DNA of 64,000 nucleotides from Diplonema papillatum (taxonomy: Eukaryota > Euglenozoa > Diplonemea > Diplonemida > Diplonemidae). Every line of letters begins with the position of its first letter. Position 1 is the stretch's first letter. The position numbers were made by a program, and so were the translations under genes. The notes under the pieces are model-generated. The model did not search any database, was not told where the DNA came from, and saw nothing but the letters and a program-made list of their open reading frames with translations. Positions 1 to 12,392 of this stretch are shown here, piece after piece. The stretch covers positions 62,001-126,000 of the forward strand of contig JAPJBO010000065.1 of NCBI GenBank assembly GCA_030068145.1, read 5' to 3'.

Positions 1-11
1 GAAACAAGCAG

Positions 12-2588
12 ATGCCTGTGCGCGTGCCGGGCGCCGAAGCTTCTGTGGCAAGGATGGACGCATGGGACACCAAGAGGCTCGGGCCGATGTGTCCACCATC
101 GTCGGTAATGATGGGTTGGGAACGGGACTATCTATCGGCGTCTGGCGACGTTGGCTTAACCTACTCCTGCGCAAGCGAGCCTTCTGGTTTGTGCACGCTT
201 GGCACACTCCCTCCACCATCAGCCGGCGTTGCTATCGGTAGGACGAACTGTCTACCAACCAGCGGATTCCGCAACTTGGTGGGGGTTCCACTAGCTTGCC
301 CCGGCGATGGCGGCATGACACGGTGGCAGTTCCTGCAGGAAGGTGCCGATGCCTTGTTTGAAGCCACGTGCACGCAGTATGTGCGCAGCTCATGCCGTAT
401 TTCTGCAGCCAGATCCTGTTGGGTGCCGAACAACACTGGCTTTGCGGACCTCTCTCTCAGGCAGGGCTCGTCGTGCGGGCCAGGGGAGTACATTGCAGGC
501 TGGGAACTAGGCAACTGCAGTGGGACAAACGAGGTGCGATTCACGACGACGTGCTGTACCGGCCCCTCTCTCCCGTTTAACTATACTGAGAGCACGAGCT
601 GCTACCCCCTCGGACGCACGGAGGCATTGGAGCCGCTGGCACAGGAAGGCTTTGCTCCTGCTTGCCGGGACGAGGAAGCGTTGCAATCGGTGTGGTGGAG
701 CACAACCGGTTGTGAGAGCGGCGAGGGTCGATTCACCTTCGTGTGCCTCTCAAATGTGGATCGACCTGCTCCACAGCCACCAGTCCCTGGCTGGTGTAAT
801 GTAACGGGCACGAGTGCGCCAGACACGCTCACTCCCACAAATAGCTCCTCAACAGATGCCCCATCTACAGATGCTCCCGTAGCTCTTGGCATACCTATAC
901 CAAGCACGATTTTGCCTGTCACCCATCTGACGGGGAATCCCAGCTCGCCGTCAGTGACAGAACGGCCTCCCGCCATCACTCCTCAAACGGTCGAACCCAA
1001 GGTTGCTGTGGGTGTATCCGTCGTGGCCGGGAGCATGGCGGTTGCATTTTCCTCGACACCTACCGTCAGCATCCAAACGGTTGTGCTCCGGCAGGTTGCG
1101 TGCGCTGAACTGTCAACGGACGCCGAAGACGATCTGGATTTCATTGTGCACCCCCTGGGGTTCTCGATACGCGGTAGCCAAGAAGCCGGTGCCATTGTCG
1201 GCAACACGCTGGTCGCTGCAGCGTTCGCACTGGTCTTCTACTTGGAGGCGTACGTTGTGTGGCTGATGGCCCCTTCCAACACGAAGGCAGCGCAAACAGC
1301 GCAAACACAGCAGCATGCCGAGAAAGCAGCGGTCGACGACAATACACAAGCCCCCCTCTGGACGCTGGCTTGCGCAATTGTGCGGTTTCCCTCAGTCGCT
1401 TACTTCCCAGCTCTGTTCCTGTTGCCCGGCACGCTTGAGTGCAGCGTTACTCTGCTGGCCGAGGCAGGCCACGACCTTCTGTTCCTGTCCCTTGCTTGCG
1501 TCGGCGTCGCGTTGTGCGTCGGGTTTCCCGCGCATCTGTTTTTTCAGCCTAACGGCACGCTCACCGAGGCAGCAGTCGTTGAGGTTGAACACGTGCAAAA
1601 GTCTGGGTTTGGAAGGGCCAGAGGTGCGGTTGCCCGGTATATTCTGGGGAAGGACGCGTGGGTCTCGACCAACGAGGCAGTGTTGTACGTGGAGCGAGAT
1701 GGAATGCTGTTCGATAGTTACCGCGAGCTTCGTTGGCTGAAAGGCAGGCACTTCGTTATCGAACTGGCGATTACATATCCGCTAGCCGCGCTGGCCTTCA
1801 CGCAAACCCGGACGTTCACGACTTGTTCGATCAAAGCGTTCGTCCTTGCAACGCTGTTCTTGGCACAAAGCGTGCTTATGGTTTACTTCGATGTTTTCCT
1901 CTCTCCCTTCCTGCAGCATCTCACTCTCGCTACCAACGTCACGATGACCATCGGCCTCATGCTGCTTGCCACCGCATACCTCCGAGAATCTTTGCTGGGC
2001 ACTCATTTCGATACTGCAATCGGCTTCCTTACAGGAGCAATGGTTCTCGCATTGATCCGTGCTGTGTTTGACGCGTTCGTCTTCTGGCACGACATCTACT
2101 GCTGCTGGCGCAAAGCGAACCGGGAAACCAGCAGACCCGGTTTGTTTAGCACGCTTGCGTTCAGAGCCACCTTCCGGTGCAAGAGGCTAGCGGAACGCAG
2201 GAGCGCTCCGCTCCAGCCCTCGGCCTCGGACCCGAGCCGCAAATCGAGCACCCGCACTGGGCAGTCTCCGTCGCAGTCAAGCGAGCCCTCCGTCTCACTC
2301 AACCCACTAGCCTCGCAGTCGGCCGGCAAGCTGGCACGTGACGACACCGAGGACGGGTGGGATGCGCACTCCGCCGCGTCTGGGTTGTCGCTCGAAACCG
2401 GGGTTGTCCCTTTCTTGCAGTCTCCCCTTTTCGGCAGAAGCAGCACCCGGTGGCACCTACGATCTGACCTCGCGCGTACATACGGAGCTCCGTCTACGCA
2501 GCCATCGCAGGCAGGCAGCTTGGCTTCACCCCAGCTTCCTCGACCCGGTCTTGTACAGCGGCTTCTCGCCGAGCCAGCCCCCCCGTAG
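12..2588 (+). CDS. Cysteine-rich multi-membrane-span surface protein, 5' partial
   Basis: An 858-codon frame, open to the left window edge, so the N-terminus is probably missing (no signal peptide follows the first visible Met; a spliced exon boundary at the CAG just before it is also possible). Residues about 1-260 hold at least three diverged Cys-rich units, each with a Cys-Pro/Gly start, a Gly-Trp-Glu/Ser core and a closing Cys or Cys-Cys (around residues 27-55, 150-182 and 215-245). A Ser/Thr/Pro-rich stalk follows (260-330), then about six or seven hydrophobic segments between 335 and 690, and a polar Ser-rich cytoplasmic tail to residue 858. The layout (ectodomain, stalk, polytopic core, tail) suggests a plasma-membrane or flagellar-surface protein. 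I do not recognise the family and assign no function. GC-rich codon use resembles the HYOU1 and DNAI2 exons, which supports a real gene. Confidence 0.75.
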   Translation: MPVRVPGAEASVARMDAWDTKRLGPMCPPSSVMMGWERDYLSASGDVGLTYSCASEPSGLCTLGTLPPPSAGVAIGRTNCLPTSGFRNLVGVPLACPGDGGMTRWQFLQEGADALFEATCTQYVRSSCRISAARSCWVPNNTGFADLSLRQGSSCGPGEYIAGWELGNCSGTNEVRFTTTCCTGPSLPFNYTESTSCYPLGRTEALEPLAQEGFAPACRDEEALQSVWWSTTGCESGEGRFTFVCLSNVDRPAPQPPVPGWCNVTGTSAPDTLTPTNSSSTDAPSTDAPVALGIPIPSTILPVTHLTGNPSSPSVTERPPAITPQTVEPKVAVGVSVVAGSMAVAFSSTPTVSIQTVVLRQVACAELSTDAEDDLDFIVHPLGFSIRGSQEAGAIVGNTLVAAAFALVFYLEAYVVWLMAPSNTKAAQTAQTQQHAEKAAVDDNTQAPLWTLACAIVRFPSVAYFPALFLLPGTLECSVTLLAEAGHDLLFLSLACVGVALCVGFPAHLFFQPNGTLTEAAVVEVEHVQKSGFGRARGAVARYILGKDAWVSTNEAVLYVERDGMLFDSYRELRWLKGRHFVIELAITYPLAALAFTQTRTFTTCSIKAFVLATLFLAQSVLMVYFDVFLSPFLQHLTLATNVTMTIGLMLLATAYLRESLLGTHFDTAIGFLTGAMVLALIRAVFDAFVFWHDIYCCWRKANRETSRPGLFSTLAFRATFRCKRLAERRSAPLQPSASDPSRKSSTRTGQSPSQSSEPSVSLNPLASQSAGKLARDDTEDGWDAHSAASGLSLETGVVPFLQSPLFGRSSTRWHLRSDLARTYGAPSTQPSQAGSLASPQLPRPGLVQRLLAEPAPP

Positions 2589-2651
2589 CGAGTGCAGATA
2601 TCGCATTCGGTAACTTTGGGCTAACTTGCCGGCTACACGGCTCTTGTTGAG

Positions 2652-2990
2652 TCAGTGGTATGGGCCTTTGACAGAGTGAGCCAATGCCTCTCATCTCACC
2701 TTCAAGGCACGGCTGTGCCACGCATGCTCTTGACAGACGCTAGCGTCCGGCATTGTGCATGCGTGTTACAGTCGTTGAGTAGGGGCTTCATCGGACACTC
2801 GGATGAGCTTCGTTACTTCACCGCCGTAGGTTTTGCTTCCATGTCGGTGCTGCTTCGTTCTTGGACTTCTCTGGTTTCGCACGATCCCAGTGTCCTGTTC
2901 TTCTCTTGGTGCACGACTCGCGTCCCGTCTCTGTAGTTCGTCTCTCGCGCTTCACTTTGTGTTTCCATCGGGCCTGCTTGCGATGCCATT
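2652..2990 (+). repeat. Dispersed repeat family F, copy 1
   Basis: Starts with AGTGGTATGGGCCTTTGACA and runs through a TTGACAGACGCTAGCGTCCG core. The same sequence recurs at 10350-10490 (shortened) and 35703-36000, all in the same orientation. No coding potential is seen. It lies just downstream of the first gene's stop codon and could contribute to its 3' UTR. Confidence 0.7.
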
Positions 2991-4190
2991 CCGATGGGAA
3001 CCTGCCGTACAGGGTGGCAGCCTTGTGGAGTCCCGCCTGCGGCACGGCGCGCACCTTGTCGCCGGCCGTGTTCTTGTTGAGTCAGTCATTTCATTTGCAA
3101 ATGAGTACCACAGGACGCCAGTCTCTCGCCAGGTGATCCCGGAGGAGTCACTTTGGCCGCGCATGGCTTTATGATGCCAACTCGGAAAGGAGTTGCGCGA
3201 AGGTTCCGCAACCCGGATGCGGAGATCTGAAGTGGGTTAGCAACCCCATCGCGAATGCCCACCATGCATTTGCTACGATTAAAGGCTCGCCGAGAGAAAA
3301 TACGACGCATGCCACTCCCCCCGTCCCCTGAGGCACCTGGCCCTAAGGCAATTCGATGCGGTTTCAGGGGATGGGCTCTCTGAAACTGACGGGCGACCTC
3401 TGCATCCCCGTCAATCTCAAGCGAGCTCCGTTTCCCAGCCCACCAGCTCGACGGTCACGCTGGTAGCTGACGGTGAGGGCGAGCGAATAGTGCGGGGTTT
3501 GCTGACACCCGCATCAGCGAACTTTGACACTAACGCCGTTCTCTTCAGTTCACCTCTTCAGCGGAAACAGTATCCGGGTGCTCACATTCTGAGCTCGTAT
3601 CTACGTCGTTCCAAGCATCCAAAGTCAATTCAAGAAGAGTGCAACCAATAAACTGAAGTTCGGTTTCCGAGTTGCCGCACGAAGCAGCAGCGTCACCAGA
3701 AGGGTACAAGGGGGTGACGCCCCTACTTGCGAGTTGCGGAGATCGTTCTTGCACGGGCTCTTTCGGATCCCGATAATCGAACCGGGATATAAATTATCTG
3801 ACCTGAATCATCCAAGCCTTCAAACTACAACAAACGCTAAAGACAGGGTCCACCTCTTCATGGTAACTCTTTGGACTTATTCGTCCGTGACAGTACACCT
3901 CGACTAGCCTCCTGCCGAGCACTCCGTCGCCGCTTTCTTGAACCACCGACGAACGCTTTTTCTTTGCGCTTTATCGGCATTTTTTTTTTGAAGACTTGTT
4001 GCCTTCGTCCCGATGAAATGAGTTTCTAGCCTCCGCGGTGGAGTCCATCCTCAGAAGCTGGCGTTGAAGCTGGAGTTACAAAAGCGGTGCCACACCTGCT
4101 TTTCGGTGTGGATTTACACGCACACCCGCTTTCTCGGACACACCCTGTTTAGCTCCAGCTCCTCAGGCTGGACCTCACCGTGCGAGCGAT
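2991..4190. other. Intergenic, no gene recognised
   Basis: I see no conserved reading frame, RNA gene or named repeat here. Only short frames occur. A short T tract lies near 3980. Confidence 0.5.
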
Positions 4191-4194
4191 TGTG

Positions 4195-4400
4195 CTAAAA
4201 ACAAGAGTTGTACACCACAAGAGTTATGGTGATCGAGCGTTGTAGACCAAAAGAGTTATGGTGATACTGTAGCAGAGCCGCAACCTGCAGCGCGCCTCCG
4301 GAGCGACTTACGCACGCCGTAGCAGCACGAAGAGAAGTGAGGAGATCGAAACTCCCCGGAGAGATGGTCCCTGCACTGTACCTCGCTCTCTCAAGGCGTG
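4195..4400. repeat. Short local duplication plus family N/O fragment
   Basis: A segment containing AAGAGTTATGGTGAT occurs twice (about 4215 and 4250). The stretch around 4350-4390, with GGAGAGATGGTCCCTGCACT, recurs at about 7394-7413 immediately before the (CT)n tract, so this is a dispersed fragment. Confidence 0.5.
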
Positions 4401-4687
4401 ACATACCCTTGCCGCGGTCTCGAGCCCATCAAGGCGGCTAGCCGTGAGAACGCGCTGCTCCGCCAAGGGCGGCTAACCGTTAAGAACAAGTGCTCCGCAT
4501 CAGCTCACCCCACGTATCAACACCGGATCAACCGCCCGTTCCGCACTAGCAGCTATTAGCTATTCTGAGCAACCTGAAGAGTTTTACAATCGAAATACCG
4601 CTGTCGCAGGCAATTGACTGAGCGAACACCGCCAGTCGCACAAAAAGAGATACACACTCACACGCCACATTGTGTGACACACACGCA

Positions 4688-4832
4688 AGAAAGAAATACT
4701 CGAGGGACTGCCTTGTGCTCATTTCGAAGGAGGCTAGAGGGGGAGAAAACGATACAACAACACAAGACTGCGGCAAGGGTCTTTTTTTTTTTTGTTGAAC
4801 CGCTCACACCCGCCACTACACCCGGATTTACC
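4688..4832 (-). repeat. SIRE-like repeat family A, minus copy
   Basis: Reads in reverse as the A-family 3' half: the GTTCAACAAAAA motif, then CTCCCCCTCTAGCCTCCTTC, then the conserved end CTCGAGTATTT. Other copies lie at 5632, 11693, 12206, 17666, 28214, 33905, 37268, 48656, 52309 and 56033. It is the commonest repeat in the window and also bounds the VIPER-like element. Confidence 0.75.
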
Positions 4833-4904
4833 TTAAAAAAAAGTTTTTCAATGTGTGAGGAAACTGAACCGCCCAAGTAGGACCTTCTGATCATGATCAT
4901 TTGC

Positions 4905-5000
4905 CAAATTTGCCACCTGAAACCACGTCCAGGATTTGGGCTCAGGGTAGTGCGGTCAACGAAAACTCTAGTTTCCCTTTCTACTTTCTCCTACTCTCGC
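4905..5000 (+). repeat. Dispersed repeat family E
   Basis: Contains GGGTAGTGCGGTCAACGAAA preceded by a CCACCTG...CCACGTCC segment. It recurs at 41335-41440 (plus) and 39290-39345 (minus, directly against the first truncated DNAI2 exon copy). Confidence 0.6.
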
Positions 5001-5560
5001 GGTGTACGGGTTTTTAGCCGACTTTGCCAAATTTGATCGAGAGGTCATGAGAAGTGTATGTCTACGGATAATTAAGCAAGAGCCTGGAGACAAAGCGTCA
5101 GAATGGGCCACCTGGCTGAATTTCTATTTGCAAAAGGGAGTAAACTGATTGGCGAGTGGGGATTGTCCCAGAGAAAGAAGTTTTTGTTTTGAAAGGAGGA
5201 AATCAAAGGTCCACAAGGAAAACAAAGCAAGCAAAAAAGAAAACCAAGTCGCCAGACATTCAGAACGTCGTATATCGTCGGACCGCACGAAGAAAAGACG
5301 CGAAAACGGCTGTTGGCAGCGTCCAGCCGCGGCGGGGGTCGGCCCCGCGCGCGCAGCGCGAGGCCCACCAACGCGACGATGCGCGCGACCGAGCCGAGGG
5401 GCACGGCTCGCCGCGATGCGGCCGTATTCGCGGGGAGTCCTTCAAGCAGGAGTATTCGCGCGTGAACGCCCTGGGCCGCGCGTATCAGGAGATAAAAAAC
5501 AAGGTCTGTTCGCCGCTGTTTTTTTTTTTTTTTTTTTTGTTAACAATGCATTGTTGGTAC
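5001..5560. other. Intergenic, no gene recognised
   Basis: GC-rich around 5320-5440, without a recognisable protein. Ends in a run of about 20 T residues (5519-5538). Nothing else is seen. Confidence 0.4.
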
Positions 5561-5564
5561 TAAA

Positions 5565-5757
5565 AATTAGTAGTTGGCAGCGTACTACATGAAACTTACC
5601 AAAGCAGGTGAGTTCCGCTAGTGCGCACAAACAAAACACCTGCTTTGTAGGAAATGCTTGAGGAGACTGCCGTTGCGATAGATCAAAGGAGGTAAATGTG
5701 CTGTAGCCCACACGAAACCCGGGTTTAGTGGCGGGCGTAAGCGTTCAACAAAAAAAG
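5565..5757 (+). repeat. Family N fragment followed by family A copy
   Basis: 5565-5631 (TAGTAGTTGGCAGCGTACTA then a GCAGGTGAG segment) recurs at about 7255-7320. From 5632 an A-family copy runs from ACCTGCTTTGTAGGAAATGC to GCGGGCGTAAGCGTTCAACA. It lacks the usual CTCGAGTATTT 3' end. Confidence 0.65.
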
Positions 5758-6268
5758 CTCGCGTCAGCTTGAAAGGAAATCCCGAAAAGATGCTGTGACC
5801 AGCAACATGTAAACCATGGGGCAAAACGCCCGTGCCAGACAAAGCTCCGCACAATGGGCAATCGTCACGAGCGGGCGGCAGGAGCCTCGGCAGCAACCTA
5901 AAGAGGGCGGAAGAAATGGGCAATATCCCGCGCAGGGATCACCCACAACTGAGATCTACACGTGCGCACACCCAACACTTCTTCGCAGCTCACGTACTCA
6001 TCTCGGGGGAAGGGGATCCACTTCTCGGTTTGTTCAGGCTATCGACAGTTGAAGCAGCCCCGGTCGCACGCCTAGTTGCCGTCGTCTGGATATTTAGCTC
6101 GGGAGTGGTCGTGGACCCACCATTTAGTTGAGATACTAGCAAAATGTGTGCACACGCCCTCGGGGCCAACAAGGTGGATATGCAACACGTATGCCAATAC
6201 GCGTGTTTGAACTTACGAACGCGCGTGTTATGCTAAAGGGATGTAAGTTCATCAATCATTGCCCTCAG
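5758..6268. other. Upstream region of the phosphatase gene
   Basis: No gene is recognised. The frame of the phosphatase exon stays open back to 6146, but that part is not conserved-looking. A TTGCCCTCAG acceptor ends at 6268, four bases before the likely start codon. It could be an ordinary intron acceptor or, if this is a euglenozoan, a spliced-leader acceptor. Confidence 0.4.
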
Positions 6269-6271
6269 GTC

Positions 6272-8620
<2,349 letters not shown>

Positions 8621-8689
8621 ACCACGATTTCGAAGGCCGCGGGCACCACTCCGTTATCGCCACCCGATCTGAGCCTTGACTGAGACGAC

Positions 8690-8850
8690 ATCTCCCTCCA
8701 CCGCGGGTCGTAGGAGTCTTTTTTGGCCAGAAGAGGACGAGTGTAAAAGAACGGGAGGCAGCACACACCACCGACGAAGAATCTTCTTGCCTCTTCCTTT
8801 TTCCTCGAAACCAGCACCGATAACAACGACCCCGCCCACCAACCACCCCC
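8690..8850 (+). repeat. Dispersed repeat family I
   Basis: The GGAGTCTTTTTTGGC segment, a GTGTAAAAGAACGG box and a CTCGAAACCAGCACC box recur in the same order at 10770-10960, and on the minus strand at about 27400-27540. It lies directly 3' of the phosphatase stop codon. Confidence 0.6.
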
Positions 8851-8929
8851 TTGTGTCCTCAGAGCCATCTTTTTGCGGATCCAGCTCCTCCCGCGATCCG
8901 TCCAGAGCTGCCTGGGGATATCTAGAAAG

Positions 8930-9300
8930 GACCACGATCAACACACGGCGAGCGCGACACAATACAGTGGGAGCAGGACGTTGTCCGAAGACGCCGGCGC
9001 TTACCCTTCACTGACGATGCTGCGGGCCACCTCTCCTCGATTCATTCCTGTCCTGGTCGATCTGAGCAAAAACTGAGGCAGCCGGCACAGAAGCTTGCAT
9101 CTTTCCATCACTGTACTTCCAAACTGAGAACTCGTGCTGGCAAGGAGCATGGCTCATCGCCAAATACGGGGCTCTCACCCTCTGCGGATACCCCATTCCA
9201 GGAGACTTACCTCGCGCCAGTTGTGTCCCCAAGCAGCATGCGCCACATTCGCCACAAGGTCCTCCTCCGGTACGACGCAGTGATCACATCCCCGTCCTTC
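8930..9300 (-). pseudogene. Antisense LSU rRNA fragment, copy 1
   Basis: Read on the minus strand, about 9095-9270 matches the LSU rRNA at 63850-64000: GCTGCTTGGGGACACAACTG, CGAGGTAAGTCTCCTGGAAT, GGGTATCCGCAGAGGGTGAG in the same order, continuing into the conserved AAGTACAGTGATGGAAAGAT. About 8930-9080 is a further segment shared with copy 2. Short, diverged and without flanking rDNA, so a dispersed rRNA pseudogene rather than a working gene. Confidence 0.8.
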
Positions 9301-9354
9301 AATCCATCTGTCCATCCCCGCGCCAGAACGCGGCGACTAAGACGCCCGGGGATA

Positions 9355-9640
9355 CCTACAAAGGACCATGATCAACACACGGCGAGCGCGACACAATACA
9401 GTGGGTGCAGGACGTTGTCCGAAGACGCCGGCGCTTACCCTTCACTGACGATGCCGCGGGTCACCTCTCCTCGATTCATTCCTGTCCTGGTCGATCTAGC
9501 AAAAACTGAGGCAGCCGGCAAGTCGTCTCGCAACAGAAGCTTGCATCTTTCCATCACTGTACTTGTTCGCAATCGACCTCCGGGAGATATTTAGCAGATT
9601 AGCTCAGCATTCGAGCGACTCGTGCTAGCAAGGAGGCCGG
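9355..9640 (-). pseudogene. Antisense LSU rRNA fragment, copy 2
   Basis: On the minus strand, about 9525-9640 reads AGCACGAGTCGCTC, a CTAAATAT box, GCGAACAAGTACAGTGATGG and AAAGATGCAAGC, the next part of LSU domain I. 9360-9510 is nearly identical to 8935-9085 of copy 1. The two copies are direct repeats about 430 bp apart but retain different amounts of LSU sequence. Confidence 0.75.
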
Positions 9641-9649
9641 GGATGCCGA

Positions 9650-10345
9650 TGTGGCACACATTATATCTTAATCGAAGCCCCCGTCCTTAGTGGTGGGCGG
9701 TTGCAAATTTCCTTCGAAGATTAGAGAGAAGCTGACGGAAAATCAGGCTTCTGCGTGGGTTCATGTGGTTCTCCCTCTGGAGAAGTGGCACATTTTGTAC
9801 TCCCCCCCGATGAAAGACAACATGGCACCTGGCACATGGGGTCCTTGCTGCTCTCCCTCTGCAGAAGCGGCCTTTCCTAAAGCAAGCAGGGTTATCGTCC
9901 AAGGTAAATTGACTTCCACGTTGCCCTCGGTGGCCGGTGATGCATCTGTGCAGCTGAGAAACATTGCTTGGATTCGGGCGCTGAACTTGTTGCCAAGAAC
10001 GAGCCTCCCTCTCCCAAGCTCTATCCTGTACAAATGGCAGGGACGTAATCAGTGCAAGCTGATGACTTGCGCCATTCGCAGGGCTTGTGGGCTCGAGCGT
10101 TCATTTTTATTCGTATTTCGCTTCTACCATTGGTTGGTGTGTTGCCTGAGGAAATTAAGCCGCCCCGTGCGGGGTGAAAGTGTATTTTGCGTTGTTTTGA
10201 CCGAGAGCACACTCCCGCCGAATTCGTCGGGGACCGGCAAGGCTCTCTTTTCACGCGGAAAAGAGGAGGGGTGTTGCTGCTTATCCTTGAAGATCCCCGG
10301 CCTGAAGCGACTCTAGCCCCGTACACGACGAATCACACAAACACG
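9650..10345. other. No gene recognised
   Basis: A frame of about 200 codons spans 9690-10316 on the plus strand but shows no conserved motif, no introns and no known domain. I do not call it a gene. Confidence 0.4.
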
Positions 10346-10349
10346 TCTT

Positions 10350-10490
10350 AGTGGTATGGTCCTTTGACAGAGTGAGCCGATGCCTCTCATCTCACCTTTA
10401 AAACACGGCTGAGTCACGCATGCTCAGACGTTAGCGTCCGACATTTCGCACGCGCGTCGCAGTCGTTGGGTGGTATTGACAGACTCTTAG
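10350..10490 (+). repeat. Repeat family F, copy 2 (truncated)
   Basis: Same GTATGGTCCTTTGACAGAGT start as at 2652 and 35703, with an internal deletion before the TTAGCGTCCGACATT core. It ends at a C-rich tract (10494-10504) that occurs again near 10558. Confidence 0.65.
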
Positions 10491-10599
10491 CCGCCCCCCC
10501 CCCAGGGGTGGCCCTAAGCGGCCAGATTGCGGAGTCGTTGGCAGAATCTGACCTGACCCCCCCCCAGAGAAAGATCAAGCGAGTATCAACTGTACATAC

Positions 10600-10735
10600 T
10601 TCGACGTTGCTGTTGACTAACGGTTAGGTCGGACCCTTCCCCGGTGAACATCCCATGAAAGTAACAGTGTTGACTTAGACCGATGCGGGCTACATGGCAA
10701 CCCCTGCTCAACATGTATGCACGCGGGGGGCTCAG
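10600..10735 (+). repeat. Dispersed repeat family G, copy 1
   Basis: CGACGTTGCTGTTGACTAAC through CATGGCAACCCCTGCTCAAC. It is almost identical at 26440-26552, with a second partial copy at 26740-26822 inside HYOU1 intron 6. Confidence 0.75.
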
Positions 10736-10960
10736 GGCCACATTCATTGCGAACGTGTTCGTGGTGTCGGCCGCTGGAGTCTTTTTTGGCTAGCCAAAGA
10801 GAGTAAAAGAGTGAAAGAGTACGCACAGGAGTGAGTAGAGAAGAAAACGAGTGTAAAAGAACGGAGGTAGCACGAACTACCAGACCAGCGGAGGCCACCG
10901 CAAAAAGATTGCTTACCTTTTCCTTATCCCTCAAAACCAGCACCAATACCAACGACTCCC
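10736..10960 (+). repeat. Dispersed repeat family I, longer copy
   Basis: Follows family G directly. Shares the GGCTAGCCAAAGAGAGTAAA box (inverted at about 27510-27530) and the downstream CAAAACCAGCACC box with 8690-8850. A partial 3' piece also lies at about 31400-31455. Confidence 0.6.
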
Positions 10961-11259
10961 CGGAGAAAGATCAAGCGAGTATCAACTTTACAACGGGTTT
11001 GCGGCTTCTCAGCGCCCCCTCCCAAGCCTCCACAGTACGGTCAACCGGAGGTTTGTACAATAATATTACCGACCGTTTCAACCACAAATGCCGCTGAAAA
11101 AAGCAGAAAATCATGAGGCGCCCGCATCACGGCGCGGAAGCTCTCTGGCTTTCCACGCCGCGTGGCGTTTCATAGTGCACGGCATTTCGACCAAACCCGG
11201 TGCACTTTCTCCTCTGCACGCCACAAGTCAGCCGGAAGGCTTTGGCGGCCTAAAAGTTT

Positions 11260-11460
11260 TTTTTCGGCTTCCTCATTTGTGCGGCTCCGACCTGCCACGT
11301 TCAAGTCTGCCGACACTTCCTAGCCGTCGACGCTCATGACGGCAGCCCTATCCTGAAGTGCAAATACTGCCGACGCGTCATTGCTGCTGTGTGCGCTCGG
11401 ATTGGCGCCGCTCAAGCGGCCACCTTAAGTCACTCGTTTGTTTGTAAAGATTGCCGTTCT
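11260..11460 (+). repeat. Family L, degenerate Cys-rich coding remnant
   Basis: One frame reads CKYC-x~28-CKDC (11358-11460), a possible zinc-ribbon remnant. The segment with TGCGCTCGGATTGGCGCCGC and TCACTCGTTTGTT recurs at 13550-13605 in a frame-broken form, so this is a dispersed pseudogene-like repeat. Confidence 0.45.
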
Positions 11461-11692
11461 TCTCCCTGCTTGTTCCCGGATAAGGATGACATATACTACT
11501 ATTGCGCAGTCTATCGTCAGCATAACAAGTTCAAACTACTACTACTACAACGGCTTCTTCCTTCTTTGTATAATTTAATGGCCGATGCAGCTTCCTGCAT
11601 TCCATTAAAACCCCGGGTGCATACCCCCGTGTGTAGTTGGATAGCATGAGACAAGCCGTCCGAAGGTGAGGCTGTGTAGCCAATGCAAGCCT

Positions 11693-11830
11693 GTTCGTTG
11701 AACGCTTACGCCCGTCACTAAACCCCAGATTTACCTGTGTTTCGTGTGGGCTACAGCACATTTACCTCCTTTGATCTATCGCAACTGGCAGTCTCCTCAA
11801 GCATTTCCTACAAAGCAGGTGCTTATACGA
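11693..11830 (-). repeat. SIRE-like repeat family A, minus copy
   Basis: Reverse of the consensus from GTATAAGCACCTGCTTTG to GCGGGCGTAAGCGTTCAAC. It ends beside an A-rich stretch (11829-11868). Confidence 0.75.
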
Positions 11831-11871
11831 AAAAAAAAGTGTAGTACACAAAAAAAAAAAAAAAAAACGCT

Positions 11872-11980
11872 AACCCAAACAACTTCCGCCGGTAGAGAAA
11901 CCTCGCCTAAAGAAATCAACTGCCTTCGGGTAGGCTAGTCTGACACTAGTTGTCGTCGGGAAAAAAAAAAAAAAAAAAAA
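11872..11980 (+). repeat. Family J fragment with long A tract
   Basis: CTTCCGCCGGTAGAGAAACC, GGGTAGGCTAGTCTGACACT, then TTGTCGTCGGG followed by about 20 A. Related segments lie at 13190-13290 (also ending in A-rich sequence), 15300-15325 and 15710-15795. A 3' A tract after a conserved end is what a retroposed sequence would show. Confidence 0.5.
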
Positions 11981-12205
11981 ACATATTCCACTGTCCAAGC
12001 TCCGATGTCTGGCCGTTTTCTTCCCTGTTTCTGAAGCGCCTCTCGGAGCGCCGAAAAGTGCGGATGAGGACAAGGCCGCTGCTGGAAAATATGCCACAAT
12101 CCAGCAATTTTTAAATCACGCAACTCCAAATTCACTGGCCCTCGTGTGTCTTCTCATGCGAGGCAGAACCCGGGTGGGTCCGGCACCGTGCCGCATTTCT
12201 TTTTT

Positions 12206-12392
12206 GTATAAGCACCTCCTTTGTAGGAAATGCTTGAGGAGACTGCCAGTTGCGATAGATCAAAGGAGGTAAATGTGCTGTAGCCCACACGAAACACAGG
12301 TAAATCTGGGTTTAGTGGCGGGCGTAAGCATTCAACAAAAATGCCTCCTTCGAAATGAGCACAAGGCAGTCCCTCGAGTATTTTTTCATAAG
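12206..12392 (+). repeat. SIRE-like repeat family A, plus copy
   Basis: Near full length: from TATAAGCACCTCCTTTGTAG to CCCTCGAGTATTTTTT, with a short internal deletion after AACAAAAA. It is followed head-to-tail by a B-family copy. Confidence 0.8.

Noticed and set aside
9690-10316. 208-codon open frame
   Set aside because: No domain, no compositional bias and no repeat support. Left uncalled because length alone is weak in this GC-rich sequence.
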